Assembly: GCA_028689585.1 (NCBI GenBank)
Contig: JAQVCW010000008.1
Location: 1-64,000 of the forward strand
DNA from: Lachnospiraceae bacterium
GTDB taxonomy: Bacteria; Bacillota; Clostridia; Lachnospirales; Lachnospiraceae
DNA: 64,000 nt
Direction of reading: 5' to 3'
Shown in pieces: positions 42,407 to 51,505 of this stretch; positions within the stretch are counted from its first letter, which is position 1; each line of letters opens with the position of its first letter. The notes beneath the pieces were generated by a model that had not been told where the DNA came from, ran no database searches, and saw only the letters and a list, made by a program, of their open reading frames with translations. The translations under genes were made by a program, and so were the position numbers.

Positions 42407-44146
42407 TTAAAAACCCAGAAGAGATTCAAATATTCCATAGATATTTAGCATTCCATAGCCCCATTCCTTGTTGGGATAGTATAACAGGTCACTTCGTACG
42501 GCACCCCGGTACAGCAGATTTTTGATTTCTTCGGAAGAAAGCAGTTTTCCCATCCCCTTTTCAAGGCTCCACTGTACCAAAAGGGAGACAGCTCCGGCGG
42601 TAAGCGCGGAGGCGGCACTGGAACCGGTAAAGATCCGGTAGCCGAATTTAAGGTCCGGTGCCAGCACATTCACACCGGGAGCGGCGATATCCGGCTTGAT
42701 ATGGTCATCTCTGGTAAAGCCTCTGCTGGAATTAAGATAGAGGCTGTTGTTGAAGGTCTGGTAGGTGCTGACGGTGATGACCTCTTCATTGTTGGAAGGA
42801 GCTACTAAAGTAGTATCCGGATCCGGATTCAGAAATCGGACAAATGGTGCAATAAAACCAGTGATGGGGAGCCAGATATGATAGATACCGGTCAGATACC
42901 GTTTGTTCAGAATCCGAAATCTCCAGACACCAGGGGAAGGGTTAACCAGGCGGACCAGAATAAGCTGGCTGCCGGAGCGCAGTTCGATAATCTCATAATA
43001 AATGGAGATGCTGGAGGGCTCCAACAGAAAAGAAGTATTCTGAGAAGCTCCGGGCCTCGGTTCCACCGGCTGTATGGTTTCTCCCAGAGGGGAGGTGACG
43101 CCCAGAGCAAACAGATCCGGTGCGAAAGCCCACAGCTCCATGGTAAATCCTTTGGTATCGCCGTCAATGAGCACCTCCACATCGGCAGAATCACCGGACC
43201 GGTTCATTTTTCCGAAATAATGATGACCTTTTCCGGCTTCGTTTCCTGCTGCGGTGATGGCATAATTCCCGGGAGCGGTGGTGATGGAGCTGATCATGTC
43301 ATCCAGCGGTGCTTTTCCGTCATGTCCGCCCTGGTTTGTTCCCAGGCCGAAGCAAATGACCAGCGGCATTTGCAGGGACCGGGCTTTCTGATATAAATAG
43401 CGGATGGCCAGCATGCAGTCATCCTCCTGAAAAGCGACGGCGTCCTCTTCAATCAGATAAAATTCCCGCAGATATTTTTTCGCGGGTTTCAATTTGACCA
43501 CCAGAAGAGAGGCTTCCGGAGCGGCGCCGGAAAAACGGGCGCCTTCATTGACTCCTCCGGCAGCAATTCCGGCCAGGGCCGTACCGTGACCGTTTTCATC
43601 AACGGAAGGAACGATATCAGTAGAATCCACAGACAAGAGTGCCTGGTCGATCTGTTCTTTGGAATATTCGGATCCATAGAGAAACCCCAGCGGCGGAGTG
43701 CCGCTCTGGATGGTCTGATCCCAGATGCCAAGAATGCGGGTGGTGCCGTCAGGATTGCGAAAGGCCGGATGGGTATAGGTGATGCCGGTGTCGATAAAAC
43801 CGATCAGAGTTCCTTTTCCCTTCAAATTTAAAAACGGCTGAGTCTGCACCTGTAAAATGCCGGAAGCCTCCAGACTGAGGGTGTCCTGAAGGGTGAGCAG
43901 CTTTGGAATAGTAAAATATCCAAGTGCGGTGATATCCGGAGGGAAGTCCTTTAGGGGGGCATTTAGAATCGCATAATGCCCGCTGGCTGCCTGGGGAAGA
44001 AAATTGGGAAGCGTCAGCTCCAACTGCTGGATGGACGTCAGATACCGGTAGATCAGACTGACATAGTCCTCGGAAAGAATGCGTTCCCGGCTGTCTGTCA
44101 AGGTTTCTGCCTGAGAGGCAGACAGAAAAGAGGGTTCTGTTTTCAT
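42407..44146 (-). CDS. S8 family serine peptidase, Csp-like subtilase
   Basis: 579 residues without a signal peptide. Catalytic Asp119 (GFIDTGITYTHPAF), His187 (ENGHGTALAGIAAG) and Ser510 (TGSSAASALTAGA) are present. Between His and Ser lies a roughly 130-residue insert, as in the Csp subtilases that include germination proteases CspB/A/C of Clostridium. The N-terminal about 95 residues resemble a Csp prodomain. ATG 44146 follows AAAGGAAATGAATCT. Close divergent neighbour of another subtilase gene. Confidence 0.9.
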   Translation of the reverse strand: MKTEPSFLSASQAETLTDSRERILSEDYVSLIYRYLTSIQQLELTLPNFLPQAASGHYAILNAPLKDFPPDITALGYFTIPKLLTLQDTLSLEASGILQVQTQPFLNLKGKGTLIGFIDTGITYTHPAFRNPDGTTRILGIWDQTIQSGTPPLGFLYGSEYSKEQIDQALLSVDSTDIVPSVDENGHGTALAGIAAGGVNEGARFSGAAPEASLLVVKLKPAKKYLREFYLIEEDAVAFQEDDCMLAIRYLYQKARSLQMPLVICFGLGTNQGGHDGKAPLDDMISSITTAPGNYAITAAGNEAGKGHHYFGKMNRSGDSADVEVLIDGDTKGFTMELWAFAPDLFALGVTSPLGETIQPVEPRPGASQNTSFLLEPSSISIYYEIIELRSGSQLILVRLVNPSPGVWRFRILNKRYLTGIYHIWLPITGFIAPFVRFLNPDPDTTLVAPSNNEEVITVSTYQTFNNSLYLNSSRGFTRDDHIKPDIAAPGVNVLAPDLKFGYRIFTGSSAASALTAGAVSLLVQWSLEKGMGKLLSSEEIKNLLYRGAVRSDLLYYPNKEWGYGMLNIYGIFESLLGF

Positions 44147-44330
44147 AGATTCATTTCCTTTGTTTTTATTACTATATGCCGGGCGGTGGGGATTAGACGC
44201 TTCTCTTGCAAAACGGGGATGTTCCCGGGCCAAACCCCGGAAAGACAAGCTTCCAATCAAAGGCGGCTGCATAAACTGGAATAATAAGAACTGGAAGCCA
44301 AAGTGCGGCTGCTGCCAGAGGAGAGTGGGA

Positions 44331-45221
44331 ATGAATCGTGTCAGAAGGATCATACATGCGGATGAAGTGCATCAAAAGGGAATTACGGGACGCGGAATCA
44401 CCGCAGCCATTTTGGATTCCGGTATCTGTCCCCATCCGGATTATATGGACCGGGTGATTTATTTTCAGGATTTTGTGGGGCGGAAAGCCAGATATTATGA
44501 TGATGCATCTCATGGGAGCCATGTGACAGGGATATTGGGCGGAAACGGCAGAATGTCCGGTGGAAAATATTGCGGGATTGCGAAGGAATGTGATCTGGTT
44601 CATCTGAAGGTGCTGGACCAGTACGGGATTGGAAAAATGAAGGATATGATCGCAGGCATGGAATGGATTCTCCGAAATTACAAAAAGTTCAATATTCGGG
44701 TGGTGAATATCTCGGTGGGAACCTCCGGAAATGAGGCGGAGGAAGAGACGCTTCTGATTAACTGGGTGGAACGGCTGTGGGATGCAGGGATGACCGTGAT
44801 CGTGGCAGCAGGCAATATGGGACCGGAGCAGGGAACCATAACCATACCCGGCACCAGCAAAAAGGTGATCACGGTGGGAGCCAGCGATGATTACCAGAGG
44901 GGCGGGATCCGGTTAAAACAGTTTTACTCCGGCAGAGGTCCCACTACGGACTGTATCTGCAAACCGGAAATCACGGCGCCGGGCTCTAATATCACATCCT
45001 GCAGCAATGTCCGTTCAGAAGGCAGATATTACTGCGTGAAAAGCGGCACCTCCATGGCAACTCCCATCGTGGCGGGAGCGGTGTGCCTGCTGCTGTCCTG
45101 CCGTCCCTATCTGTCCAACGTAGAAGTAAAGATGCTGCTGAAAGAGCGTGCGGAAAATTTAAATCAGCCAAAATACCAGCAGGGATGGGGAAGGATGAAC
45201 CTGTTAAAACTGCTTGAGTGA
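44331..45221 (+). CDS. S8 family serine peptidase (AprX-like)
   Basis: 296 residues, a compact subtilase without signal peptide or prodomain, likely cytosolic. Asp29 (AAILDSGICPHPDY), His61 (SHGSHVTGIL) and Ser241 (GTSMATPIVAGA) form the triad; the oxyanion Asn is in AAGNMGPEQG. Start at 44331 after GAGGAGAGTGGGA; the longer frame from 44160 covers the divergent leader. It is transcribed away from the Csp-like gene 184 nt upstream. Confidence 0.92.
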   Translation: MNRVRRIIHADEVHQKGITGRGITAAILDSGICPHPDYMDRVIYFQDFVGRKARYYDDASHGSHVTGILGGNGRMSGGKYCGIAKECDLVHLKVLDQYGIGKMKDMIAGMEWILRNYKKFNIRVVNISVGTSGNEAEEETLLINWVERLWDAGMTVIVAAGNMGPEQGTITIPGTSKKVITVGASDDYQRGGIRLKQFYSGRGPTTDCICKPEITAPGSNITSCSNVRSEGRYYCVKSGTSMATPIVAGAVCLLLSCRPYLSNVEVKMLLKERAENLNQPKYQQGWGRMNLLKLLE

Positions 45222-45237
45222 AAATTGGCTAAAACTG

Positions 45238-45259
45238 CCGGTGTGACTAGTCAAACCGG
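45238..45259. promoter_or_regulatory. Palindromic operator candidate upstream of icd
   Basis: CCGGTG-TGACTAGTCA-AACCGG: symmetric over 22 nt except one position pair; the central ten bases are perfectly palindromic. It covers the -35 region and ends 11 nt before the -10 at 45271. Confidence 0.6.
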
Positions 45260-45267
45260 AAATTTGG

Positions 45268-45276
45268 TGATATACT
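45268..45276 (+). promoter_or_regulatory. Extended -10 promoter of icd
   Basis: TGATATACT: TATACT at 45271-45276 with TGn. No good -35 is visible because the palindrome occupies that position. Confidence 0.55.
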
Positions 45277-45328
45277 AAATCATGTTTGCGGATTATGGAA
45301 TACTAAATACGGCTTGGAGGATAAAATA

Positions 45329-46537
45329 ATGAAAAAAATTGAGATGAAGACACCGCTGGTAGAGATGGACGGAGATGAGATGACCAGAATCCTCTGGAAA
45401 CTGATCAAAGAAGAACTGATTCTTCCATTTATAGATTTGAAATCCGAATATTATGATCTTGGCCTTGAACATAGAAATGCAACAGATGATCAGGTGACCG
45501 TAGATGCGGCAAATGCAAATAAAAAATATGGCGTTGCTGTGAAATGTGCTACGATTACTCCAAATGCAGCGCGAATGACAGAATATGACCTGAAAGAAAT
45601 GTGGAAAAGTCCCAATGGGACGATACGGGCTATTCTGGATGGCACTGTTTTTCGGGCACCGATCACTGTAAAAGGCATTGAACCAAATGTAAAATCCTGG
45701 AAACAGCCGATTACTATTGCAAGGCATGCCTACGGAGATGTTTATAAGAATACAGAAATGATCATTCCGGGACCGGGCCGGGCGGAGCTGGTATACACTG
45801 CAGCGGACGGGACAGAGACAAGAGAGCTGATTCATGAATACAAAGGAGCCGGAGTTCTGCAGGGCATGCACAACCTGAATGCTTCCATTGAGAGCTTTGC
45901 CCGCAGTTGCTTTACCTTTGCACTGGATACAAAGCAGGATCTGTGGTTTTCCACTAAGGATACCATCTCCAAAAAATATGACCATACCTTCAAGGATATT
46001 TTTCAGGATATTTTTGAAAAGGATTATAAAGAAAAGTTCGCACAGGCGGGCATTACTTACTTCTACACTCTGATTGATGATGCGGTGGCCCGTGTGATGA
46101 AATCCGAAGGCGGCTTTATCTGGGCCTGCAAGAACTATGACGGAGATGTGATGAGCGATATGATTTCTTCCGCGTTTGGTTCACTGGCGATGATGACTTC
46201 CGTTCTGGTATCACCGGAGGGAAATTATGAATATGAAGCGGCTCACGGCACGGTACAGAGACATTATTACAAATACCTGAAGGGGGAGGAAACCTCTACC
46301 AATTCTGTGGCTACGATCTTTGCCTGGAGCGGTGCTCTGCGCAAACGGGGCGAACTGGATTCGCTTCCTGCTCTGTGCCATTTTGCGGATCTGCTGGAAA
46401 AAGCTACGATCCAGACCATAGAAGAAGGAAAGATGACAAAAGATCTGGCTTTGATCACCAGCCTGCAAAATCCTCAGGTTCATAGCAGTGAAGCTTTCAT
46501 TGAGGCGATTCGGGCTACGCTGGAAACATTGATCTGA
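45329..46537 (+). CDS. icd: NADP-dependent isocitrate dehydrogenase, dimeric eukaryotic type
   Basis: Converts isocitrate to 2-oxoglutarate with NADPH. 402 residues of the type II family, shown by [20 protein letters not shown], the [13 protein letters not shown] and [18 protein letters not shown] segments and [14 protein letters not shown] 45329 is 9 nt after GGAGG; an in-frame TTG at 45314 touches the ribosome site. Supplies glutamate precursor in anaerobes with a partial TCA cycle. Stands alone after an operator-like palindrome. Confidence 0.95.
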   Translation: MKKIEMKTPLVEMDGDEMTRILWKLIKEELILPFIDLKSEYYDLGLEHRNATDDQVTVDAANANKKYGVAVKCATITPNAARMTEYDLKEMWKSPNGTIRAILDGTVFRAPITVKGIEPNVKSWKQPITIARHAYGDVYKNTEMIIPGPGRAELVYTAADGTETRELIHEYKGAGVLQGMHNLNASIESFARSCFTFALDTKQDLWFSTKDTISKKYDHTFKDIFQDIFEKDYKEKFAQAGITYFYTLIDDAVARVMKSEGGFIWACKNYDGDVMSDMISSAFGSLAMMTSVLVSPEGNYEYEAAHGTVQRHYYKYLKGEETSTNSVATIFAWSGALRKRGELDSLPALCHFADLLEKATIQTIEEGKMTKDLALITSLQNPQVHSSEAFIEAIRATLETLI

Positions 46538-46601
46538 TTTCACTGACGGGAATGCCGGTCAGGTAAAAACAGAGTCCGGAAATAGGGGAAAGGGGAGTTT
46601 T

Positions 46602-48527
46602 ATGACTTATGAAGATTATACAAGAGCTCTGAAGCTGGGGGTAAAGTCTTACCGCAATGCCATTTCCAAAGGAGAATATCCCTATCTTCCTGCCCTGGAC
46701 GAGCTGCTGGAGCGGGTGGAGGTGCAGACGGAGGCTTATCTCGGGCTGGTGGACATTCCTCTGGATCAGATTGTGGGAACCAAAACGGCAGGAAGACAGA
46801 ATTCCTTTGCGGCGAATTTTATGCCTCTGATGTCAGAGAACACGGAATTTGCCATGAAATGGATCAATCTCTATGAGCATCAGATCGATATGGGAGTGCG
46901 GGATCCTATCGTTGCCTACGAATTTATGAATAAATTCTATGTCATGGAGGGCAATAAAAGAGTCAGTGTATTCAAGTATCTGGATTCTTCCAGCATAGAG
47001 GGTACGGTCACCAGAATCATTCCAAAGCCCACAGAGGAACCGGAAAACCGCATTTATTATGAGTTTCTGGATTTTTATAAGAAGGCGCCCATTAATTATA
47101 TCTGGTTTACGAAAGAGGGCAGCTTTGCCCGTCTGCAAAAGGCAGTGGGAAAGGGACCGGAGGAGGTATGGAGTGAGGATGACAAAAGGGATTTTTCCTC
47201 CGTTTATACCGAATTTTCCAGAATATTTGAGAATAAAAGCGCAAAGAATATGACGATTACCACAGGAGATGCATTTCTGCTCTATCTTTCCCTCTATCCT
47301 TATCAGAAGCTGCTGCAGAAAGGAAGGGCGGAGATGAGGGATGACATTGACCGGCTGTGGGGGGAATTTCTGGTATTGAATCACAGACCGGAAACTGCCC
47401 TGGTCATGGAGCCTTCGGAAAATACGGAACGGAATCTGTTTGTGCGGTTTTTATCCACAGGCAGCCGGCAGCTTCGGATTTCCTTTATTCATGACAAAAA
47501 TCCCCAGAATTCCAGTTGGACCTATGGACATGAACTGGGACGTATGCATCTGAATCAGATTTTTGGCGAACAGATCGAGACGGATTCCTACCTGCTGGAA
47601 AGCAGCCGGCTGGATGTCTCTGCGCTGATCGAAGCGGCGATCGAGGATGGAAGCCACATTATTTTCACCACGAACCAGAAGTTCCTGGAAGCCAGCCTGA
47701 AAGCGGCTCTGGAGCATCCGGAGGTGAAGATACTGAACTGCTCTTTGAACCGTCCCTACCGTGCTCTGCGGACTTATTATGGCCGGATGTACGAAGCTAA
47801 ATTTCTGATCGGCATGATTGCAGGAGCCATGTGTGAAAATGACCGGATCGCTTATGCGGCGGATTTTCCTATTTACGGTTCCCTGGCGAATATCAATGCG
47901 TTTGCCCGCGGAGCAAAGATGACCAATCCCCGCGCCAAAATTTATCTGAACTGGAGCTCGGCGTCGGATCAGAGCATGAGCAGGACCATGGAGGAAAATA
48001 AGATTACCGTGATCTCAGATACGGATATGATCCGCCCCTCCAGCGTCAGCCGCAATTTTGGCCTGAGGATGGAGAAAAACGGACAGTTTGTCAAGCTGGC
48101 GACACCGATCTGGAACTGGGGAAAATTTTATGAAAAAATTATCCGTGATATTTTAAAGGGAAACTGGGATAAAGGACCTGATGTAAAAGAGCGGAAAGCT
48201 CTGAACTACTGGTGGGGAATTTCCGGCAATATCATTGATGTGATTTTTTCCCAGAATCTGCCCAACGAACTGCGCATTCTGATCGAAACCATGCGCAATG
48301 AAATCTTCAACGAACGATTCCATCCCTTTGGAGGCATTCTGACGCAGCAAAACGGCCGGATGATCGGAACAAAGGATTCCTGCCTGTCTCCGGAGGAGAT
48401 CATCACCATGGACTGGCTGGCTGACAACGTGATCGGCTCCATTCCTACGGCAGAAGAACTGACAGAAGAGGGAAAAGCACTGGTAGAGCTGCAGGGAGTC
48501 GTGAACACTGCTTACGGAGAGAACTGA
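46602..48527 (+). CDS. ParB-like / BMP-type binding protein fusion, cytosolic
   Basis: 641 residues with no signal peptide or lipobox. N-terminal half has a ParB/Srx-like motif (VDIPLDQIVGTK, then NKFYVMEGNKRVSVFKYL). The C-terminal half (about 290-600) resembles BMP/Med family nucleoside-binding proteins (HELGRMHLNQIFGE, IFTTNQKFLEASLKAAL, MIAGAMCENDRIAY, GSLANINAFARGAKM). The usual BMP protein is a secreted lipoprotein; this one appears internal and may sense a ligand. It abuts a metallophosphoesterase gene with no gap. Function unknown. Confidence 0.82.
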   Translation: MTYEDYTRALKLGVKSYRNAISKGEYPYLPALDELLERVEVQTEAYLGLVDIPLDQIVGTKTAGRQNSFAANFMPLMSENTEFAMKWINLYEHQIDMGVRDPIVAYEFMNKFYVMEGNKRVSVFKYLDSSSIEGTVTRIIPKPTEEPENRIYYEFLDFYKKAPINYIWFTKEGSFARLQKAVGKGPEEVWSEDDKRDFSSVYTEFSRIFENKSAKNMTITTGDAFLLYLSLYPYQKLLQKGRAEMRDDIDRLWGEFLVLNHRPETALVMEPSENTERNLFVRFLSTGSRQLRISFIHDKNPQNSSWTYGHELGRMHLNQIFGEQIETDSYLLESSRLDVSALIEAAIEDGSHIIFTTNQKFLEASLKAALEHPEVKILNCSLNRPYRALRTYYGRMYEAKFLIGMIAGAMCENDRIAYAADFPIYGSLANINAFARGAKMTNPRAKIYLNWSSASDQSMSRTMEENKITVISDTDMIRPSSVSRNFGLRMEKNGQFVKLATPIWNWGKFYEKIIRDILKGNWDKGPDVKERKALNYWWGISGNIIDVIFSQNLPNELRILIETMRNEIFNERFHPFGGILTQQNGRMIGTKDSCLSPEEIITMDWLADNVIGSIPTAEELTEEGKALVELQGVVNTAYGEN

Positions 48528-49118
48528 ATGAAAATATTGACAATAGGAGATAAAGCGTCCAGATTCCTTTGGGATTTCTATGATGAAAGCAAACTAAAAG
48601 AGATTGATCTGATCTTATCCTGCGGGGACCTGCCGGCAGAATACCTGTCTTTCCTGGTGACCTTTTGCAAAGGGCCGGTTCTTTATGTTCACGGGAATCA
48701 TGACGAATCTTATGCCACGAAACCACCGGAGGGCTGTACCTGCATCGAGGATATGGTATATGATTACAACGGCGTCCGCATTCTTGGTCTGGGCGGCTCC
48801 ATGCGCTACCGGGAGGGGACTCATCAGTACAATGAACGGGAGATGGACCGGCGCATCCGCAGGGTGCAGTCTAAGATCAGGCGCAAAAAGGGTTTCGACA
48901 TCCTCTTGACCCATGCCCCGGCCTGCGGCATCCACGATCAGTCGGATCTTCCCCACCATGGTTTTCATGGCTTTCTGGACCTCATGGATCAGTACCGGCC
49001 CAGGTATATGATCCACGGGCATGTACACATGAACTACGGCTACAATATAGAACGCACCAGCCAGTATCATGACACCACCGTGATCAATTCTTATGAAAAA
49101 TATCTGATTGAATTATGA
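48528..49118 (+). CDS. Metallophosphoesterase (calcineurin-like)
   Basis: 196 residues, short calcineurin-like phosphoesterase. Metal ligands: GDKAS at the N-terminus (Asp kept, the next His of the usual GDxH replaced by Lys), SCGDLPAEYL, VHGNHDES, LTHAPACG and IHGHVHMNY. It starts at the base after the upstream stop (TGA-ATG), so translation is coupled to the ParB/BMP fusion. Substrate unknown; may act on a nucleotide bound by its partner. Confidence 0.88.
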   Translation: MKILTIGDKASRFLWDFYDESKLKEIDLILSCGDLPAEYLSFLVTFCKGPVLYVHGNHDESYATKPPEGCTCIEDMVYDYNGVRILGLGGSMRYREGTHQYNEREMDRRIRRVQSKIRRKKGFDILLTHAPACGIHDQSDLPHHGFHGFLDLMDQYRPRYMIHGHVHMNYGYNIERTSQYHDTTVINSYEKYLIEL

Positions 49119-49125
49119 AATGAAA

Positions 49126-49264
49126 GGGGACGGTTCTCGAAAAGCAGGGGGGGACGGTTCTCTTGTCAAAAGAATGTGACAAGAGAACCGTTCCCCTGGC
49201 TTCCCTGAGAACCGTTCCCCTGGCTTCCCTGAGAACCGTCCCCCTGCTTCCGAGAACCGTCCCC
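49126..49264. repeat. Array of six GAGAACCGTCCCC-type repeats
   Basis: Inverse-oriented copies at 49126-49138 and 49150-49162, then direct copies at 49183-49196, 49207-49220, 49231-49244 and 49252-49264 with a 24-nt period (spacer TGGCTTCCCT). The middle pair makes a 19-bp hairpin (49149-49167 / 49178-49196). It fills the gap between two convergent genes and may act as terminator or as a dispersed repeat. Confidence 0.85.
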
Positions 49265-49272
49265 TGCTTTGT

Positions 49273-51183
49273 TTACTCTGCCAGCTCTGTCCACTGCTCG
49301 TAGAGGAGCTCCAGCTCTTCGGCCAGAGTGGCTTTTTCCGTGGTCAGCCTGGTGCATTCCGCGATGTCGGTATAGATTTCTTCTTTTTTCAGGAGTTCAT
49401 CGATTGCGGCATCCCGGGCCTCCAGTTCCTGAATTTTCTGCTCTGTTTTTTTCATGTCATTCTGGCGTTTCCGCTCCCGGGCCTGCTCCTCCTTTTTCCT
49501 TTCCCAGTCCTCTCGCGAGGAAGCAAAAGTCTGGGCGCAGGTGGTGTCTTCGCCGGCGGACGGGGCATAGACGGCGGTCAGTTCATCCTTTTTTTCCAGA
49601 TAATAATCATAATTGCCGATATAATTCACCAGCGTCTGGTTGCGCAGATCCAGAATGCGGGTGGCCGTCTGATTGATGAAATAACGGTCATGGGAGACAT
49701 AGAGAACCGTCCCTGTATATCGGTTCAGGGCTTCCTCCAGAATCTCCTTGGAGGTGATGTCAAGGTGGTTTGTAGGCTCATCCAGAATCAGAAAATTGGC
49801 CTTGGACAGCATCAGCTTAGCCAGGGATACACGTCCCCGCTCCCCGCCGCTCAGGTCGGCGATACGTTTAAATACATCATCGCCGGTAAATAAGAAGGCG
49901 GCCAGAATATTGCGGATCTCGGTATTGGTCAGATTGGGGTAGGCATCGGACAGCTCTTCAAACAGCGTCTTTTCTTTGTGAAGCACCTGATGCTCCTGGT
50001 CATAATACCCGATATGAACCTTGCTGCCAAGGGTGATGCGGCCGCTGTCCGCCTCTTCCAACTGGTTGATGATCTTGAGAAGCGTGGTCTTTCCGGTGCC
50101 GTTGTCCCCGATGACGGCAACTCTTTCTCCACGGTAGATCATAAAGTTCAGATCAGAAAAAAGGCACTGGGCGTAGGATTTTGATAGATTCTCCACGGTC
50201 AGTACGTCATTTCCGCTGGTAATCTTTGGCTCCAGCTTCAGCTTAATCTCCGTGTCCAGCTCTATGGGGCGCTCCAGGACCTCAATCTTATCCAGCATTT
50301 TTTCCCGACTTTCCGCGCGGCGGATGGATTTTTCGCGGTTGAAGGATTTTAGTTTGGCGATCACTTCTTCCTGATGTTTGATTTCCTGCTGCTGATTCAG
50401 ATAGGCTTTTAGCTGGGTGTCCCGCAGTTGGCGTTTTTTCTCAGCGTAAGCGGAATAATTGCCCTGGAAGGTCATTACGTTTCCATTATCCATCTCAATC
50501 ACCTTTGTCACTACCCGATTCAGAAAATACCGGTCATGGGCTACGATGATGACAGCGCCCCTGTAATTGAGCAGGTAGGTTTCCAGCCAGGCAATGGAAT
50601 TCATATCCAGGTGGTTTGTGGGCTCATCCAGAAGAATAATATCCGGATTCGAAAGCAGGAGCTTGCCCAGTGCAACTCTGGTCTTCTGGCCGCCGGAGAG
50701 GGTATCCACCTGCATGGTGAAATCCTCTTTAGTGAAACCAAGGCCTTTCAGAACCCCGACGATTTCACTTTTATAGGCATATCCGTTTTTCTGTTCAAAG
50801 AGAAGGGAGGTGCGGTGATAAGTTTCCATTAGCTGCTCCAGTTCTTTGCCGGAGGCATGCTTCATATCCAGTTCCAGAGTGCGGAGCTTTTCCTCCATAT
50901 CAATGACATCCCGTTTTACCTCCAGCAGCTCTTCATAAATGGTATGATGGCCGGTCAGCATCTGCTGCTGTGCCAGATAACCGATGCTTTTTCCCTTTGT
51001 AATGATGACTTCTCCGTCATCTGCCCTAAGCTCACCGATGATGATCTTGAGAAGCGTGGACTTCCCGGCTCCGTTCATGCCCACAATAGCGGCCTTTTCG
51101 TGATCCTCAATATGAAAAGAAGCCGATTTTATTATTTCATTTATTCCAAAAGATTTAGTAATATTTTGACATGCAAGTATCAT
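49273..51183 (-). CDS. ABC-F family ATPase
   Basis: Soluble protein with two ABC cassettes and no membrane domain; ABC-F proteins act on ribosomes as translation factors or antibiotic protectors. 636 residues. First cassette GMNGAGKSTLLK, LSGGQKTRVALGKL, LLDEPTNHLD; second GDNGTGKTTLLK, LSGGERGRVSLAKL, LILDEPTNHLD. The charged C-terminal coiled coil (EEQARERKRQNDMKKTEQKI) is present. I prefer ATG 51183, since AAAAGG touches the alternative ATG 51195. Subfamily not certain (YdiF/Uup-like). Confidence 0.93.
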   Translation of the reverse strand: MILACQNITKSFGINEIIKSASFHIEDHEKAAIVGMNGAGKSTLLKIIIGELRADDGEVIITKGKSIGYLAQQQMLTGHHTIYEELLEVKRDVIDMEEKLRTLELDMKHASGKELEQLMETYHRTSLLFEQKNGYAYKSEIVGVLKGLGFTKEDFTMQVDTLSGGQKTRVALGKLLLSNPDIILLDEPTNHLDMNSIAWLETYLLNYRGAVIIVAHDRYFLNRVVTKVIEMDNGNVMTFQGNYSAYAEKKRQLRDTQLKAYLNQQQEIKHQEEVIAKLKSFNREKSIRRAESREKMLDKIEVLERPIELDTEIKLKLEPKITSGNDVLTVENLSKSYAQCLFSDLNFMIYRGERVAVIGDNGTGKTTLLKIINQLEEADSGRITLGSKVHIGYYDQEHQVLHKEKTLFEELSDAYPNLTNTEIRNILAAFLFTGDDVFKRIADLSGGERGRVSLAKLMLSKANFLILDEPTNHLDITSKEILEEALNRYTGTVLYVSHDRYFINQTATRILDLRNQTLVNYIGNYDYYLEKKDELTAVYAPSAGEDTTCAQTFASSREDWERKKEEQARERKRQNDMKKTEQKIQELEARDAAIDELLKKEEIYTDIAECTRLTTEKATLAEELELLYEQWTELAE

Positions 51184-51255
51184 AAAATGATTCATCCTTT
51201 TCTTTCAGTGTAATACTGCTGCAGTCCGTTATGGGACAGCCGTCAGTCTCTTTCT

Positions 51256-51283
51256 ATTATAATGATATTAGAATAAAAAACAA
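51256..51283 (-). promoter_or_regulatory. Promoter of the ABC-F gene
   Basis: Minus strand: TTGTTT (51283-51278), 16-nt spacer, TATAAT (51261-51256). Confidence 0.6.
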
Positions 51284-51323
51284 TAAGATTTTACAGTCTG
51301 CATAAAGGCGGCTGGCTTTTTCG

Positions 51324-51352
51324 TTGACAATATTTTCACAAGAACGTATAAT
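51324..51352 (+). promoter_or_regulatory. Promoter of rex
   Basis: Consensus TTGACA (51324-51329) and TATAAT (51347-51352) with a 17-nt spacer. No TTGTTAA-type Rex operator seen near it. The leader to rex is about 145 nt. Confidence 0.9.
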
Positions 51353-51383
51353 GATACAAAATGCCCGGCTTACGGAATAAGTG

Positions 51384-51429
51384 TATGCCGAAGGCTGTTC
51401 TCCTATAGGAGTACTTTCCTATACGAGAA
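51384..51429 (-). repeat. Dispersed 46-nt hairpin repeat, copy 2
   Basis: Reverse complement matches 40920-40965 at 43 of 46 positions. The hairpin arms TTCTCCTATAGGA and TCCTATACGAGAA pair with one mismatch. It lies in the rex leader RNA. Confidence 0.8.
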
Positions 51430-51449
51430 CAAAAGCGTGCTTTGCGCAG

Positions 51450-51476
51450 GTAATTGCTCAAAAGCAGGGCAATTAC
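51450..51476 (+). promoter_or_regulatory. Hairpin in the rex leader
   Basis: GTAATTGC (51450-51457) and GCAATTAC (51469-51476) pair perfectly; no U-tract follows. Ends 17 nt before the rex ribosome site, so it may influence translation. Confidence 0.4.
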
Positions 51477-51505
51477 AAAAATCGTAATATCATTTGGAGG
51501 GAAAC

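Noticed and set aside
42071-42448. Pro/Gln/Leu-rich plus-strand frame opposite the Cys-rich gene
   Set aside because: Shadow of the Gly/Cys repeats; the minus-strand gene has a clear AGGAGG and sensible composition.
49126-49264. CRISPR array
   Set aside because: Spacers are identical short sequences and the units occur in both orientations; no cas genes.
49702-49714. Another GAGAACCGTCCC repeat inside the ABC-F gene
   Set aside because: It encodes part of the conserved ABC segment GTVLYVSHDRYF in frame, so the match is probably coincidence.
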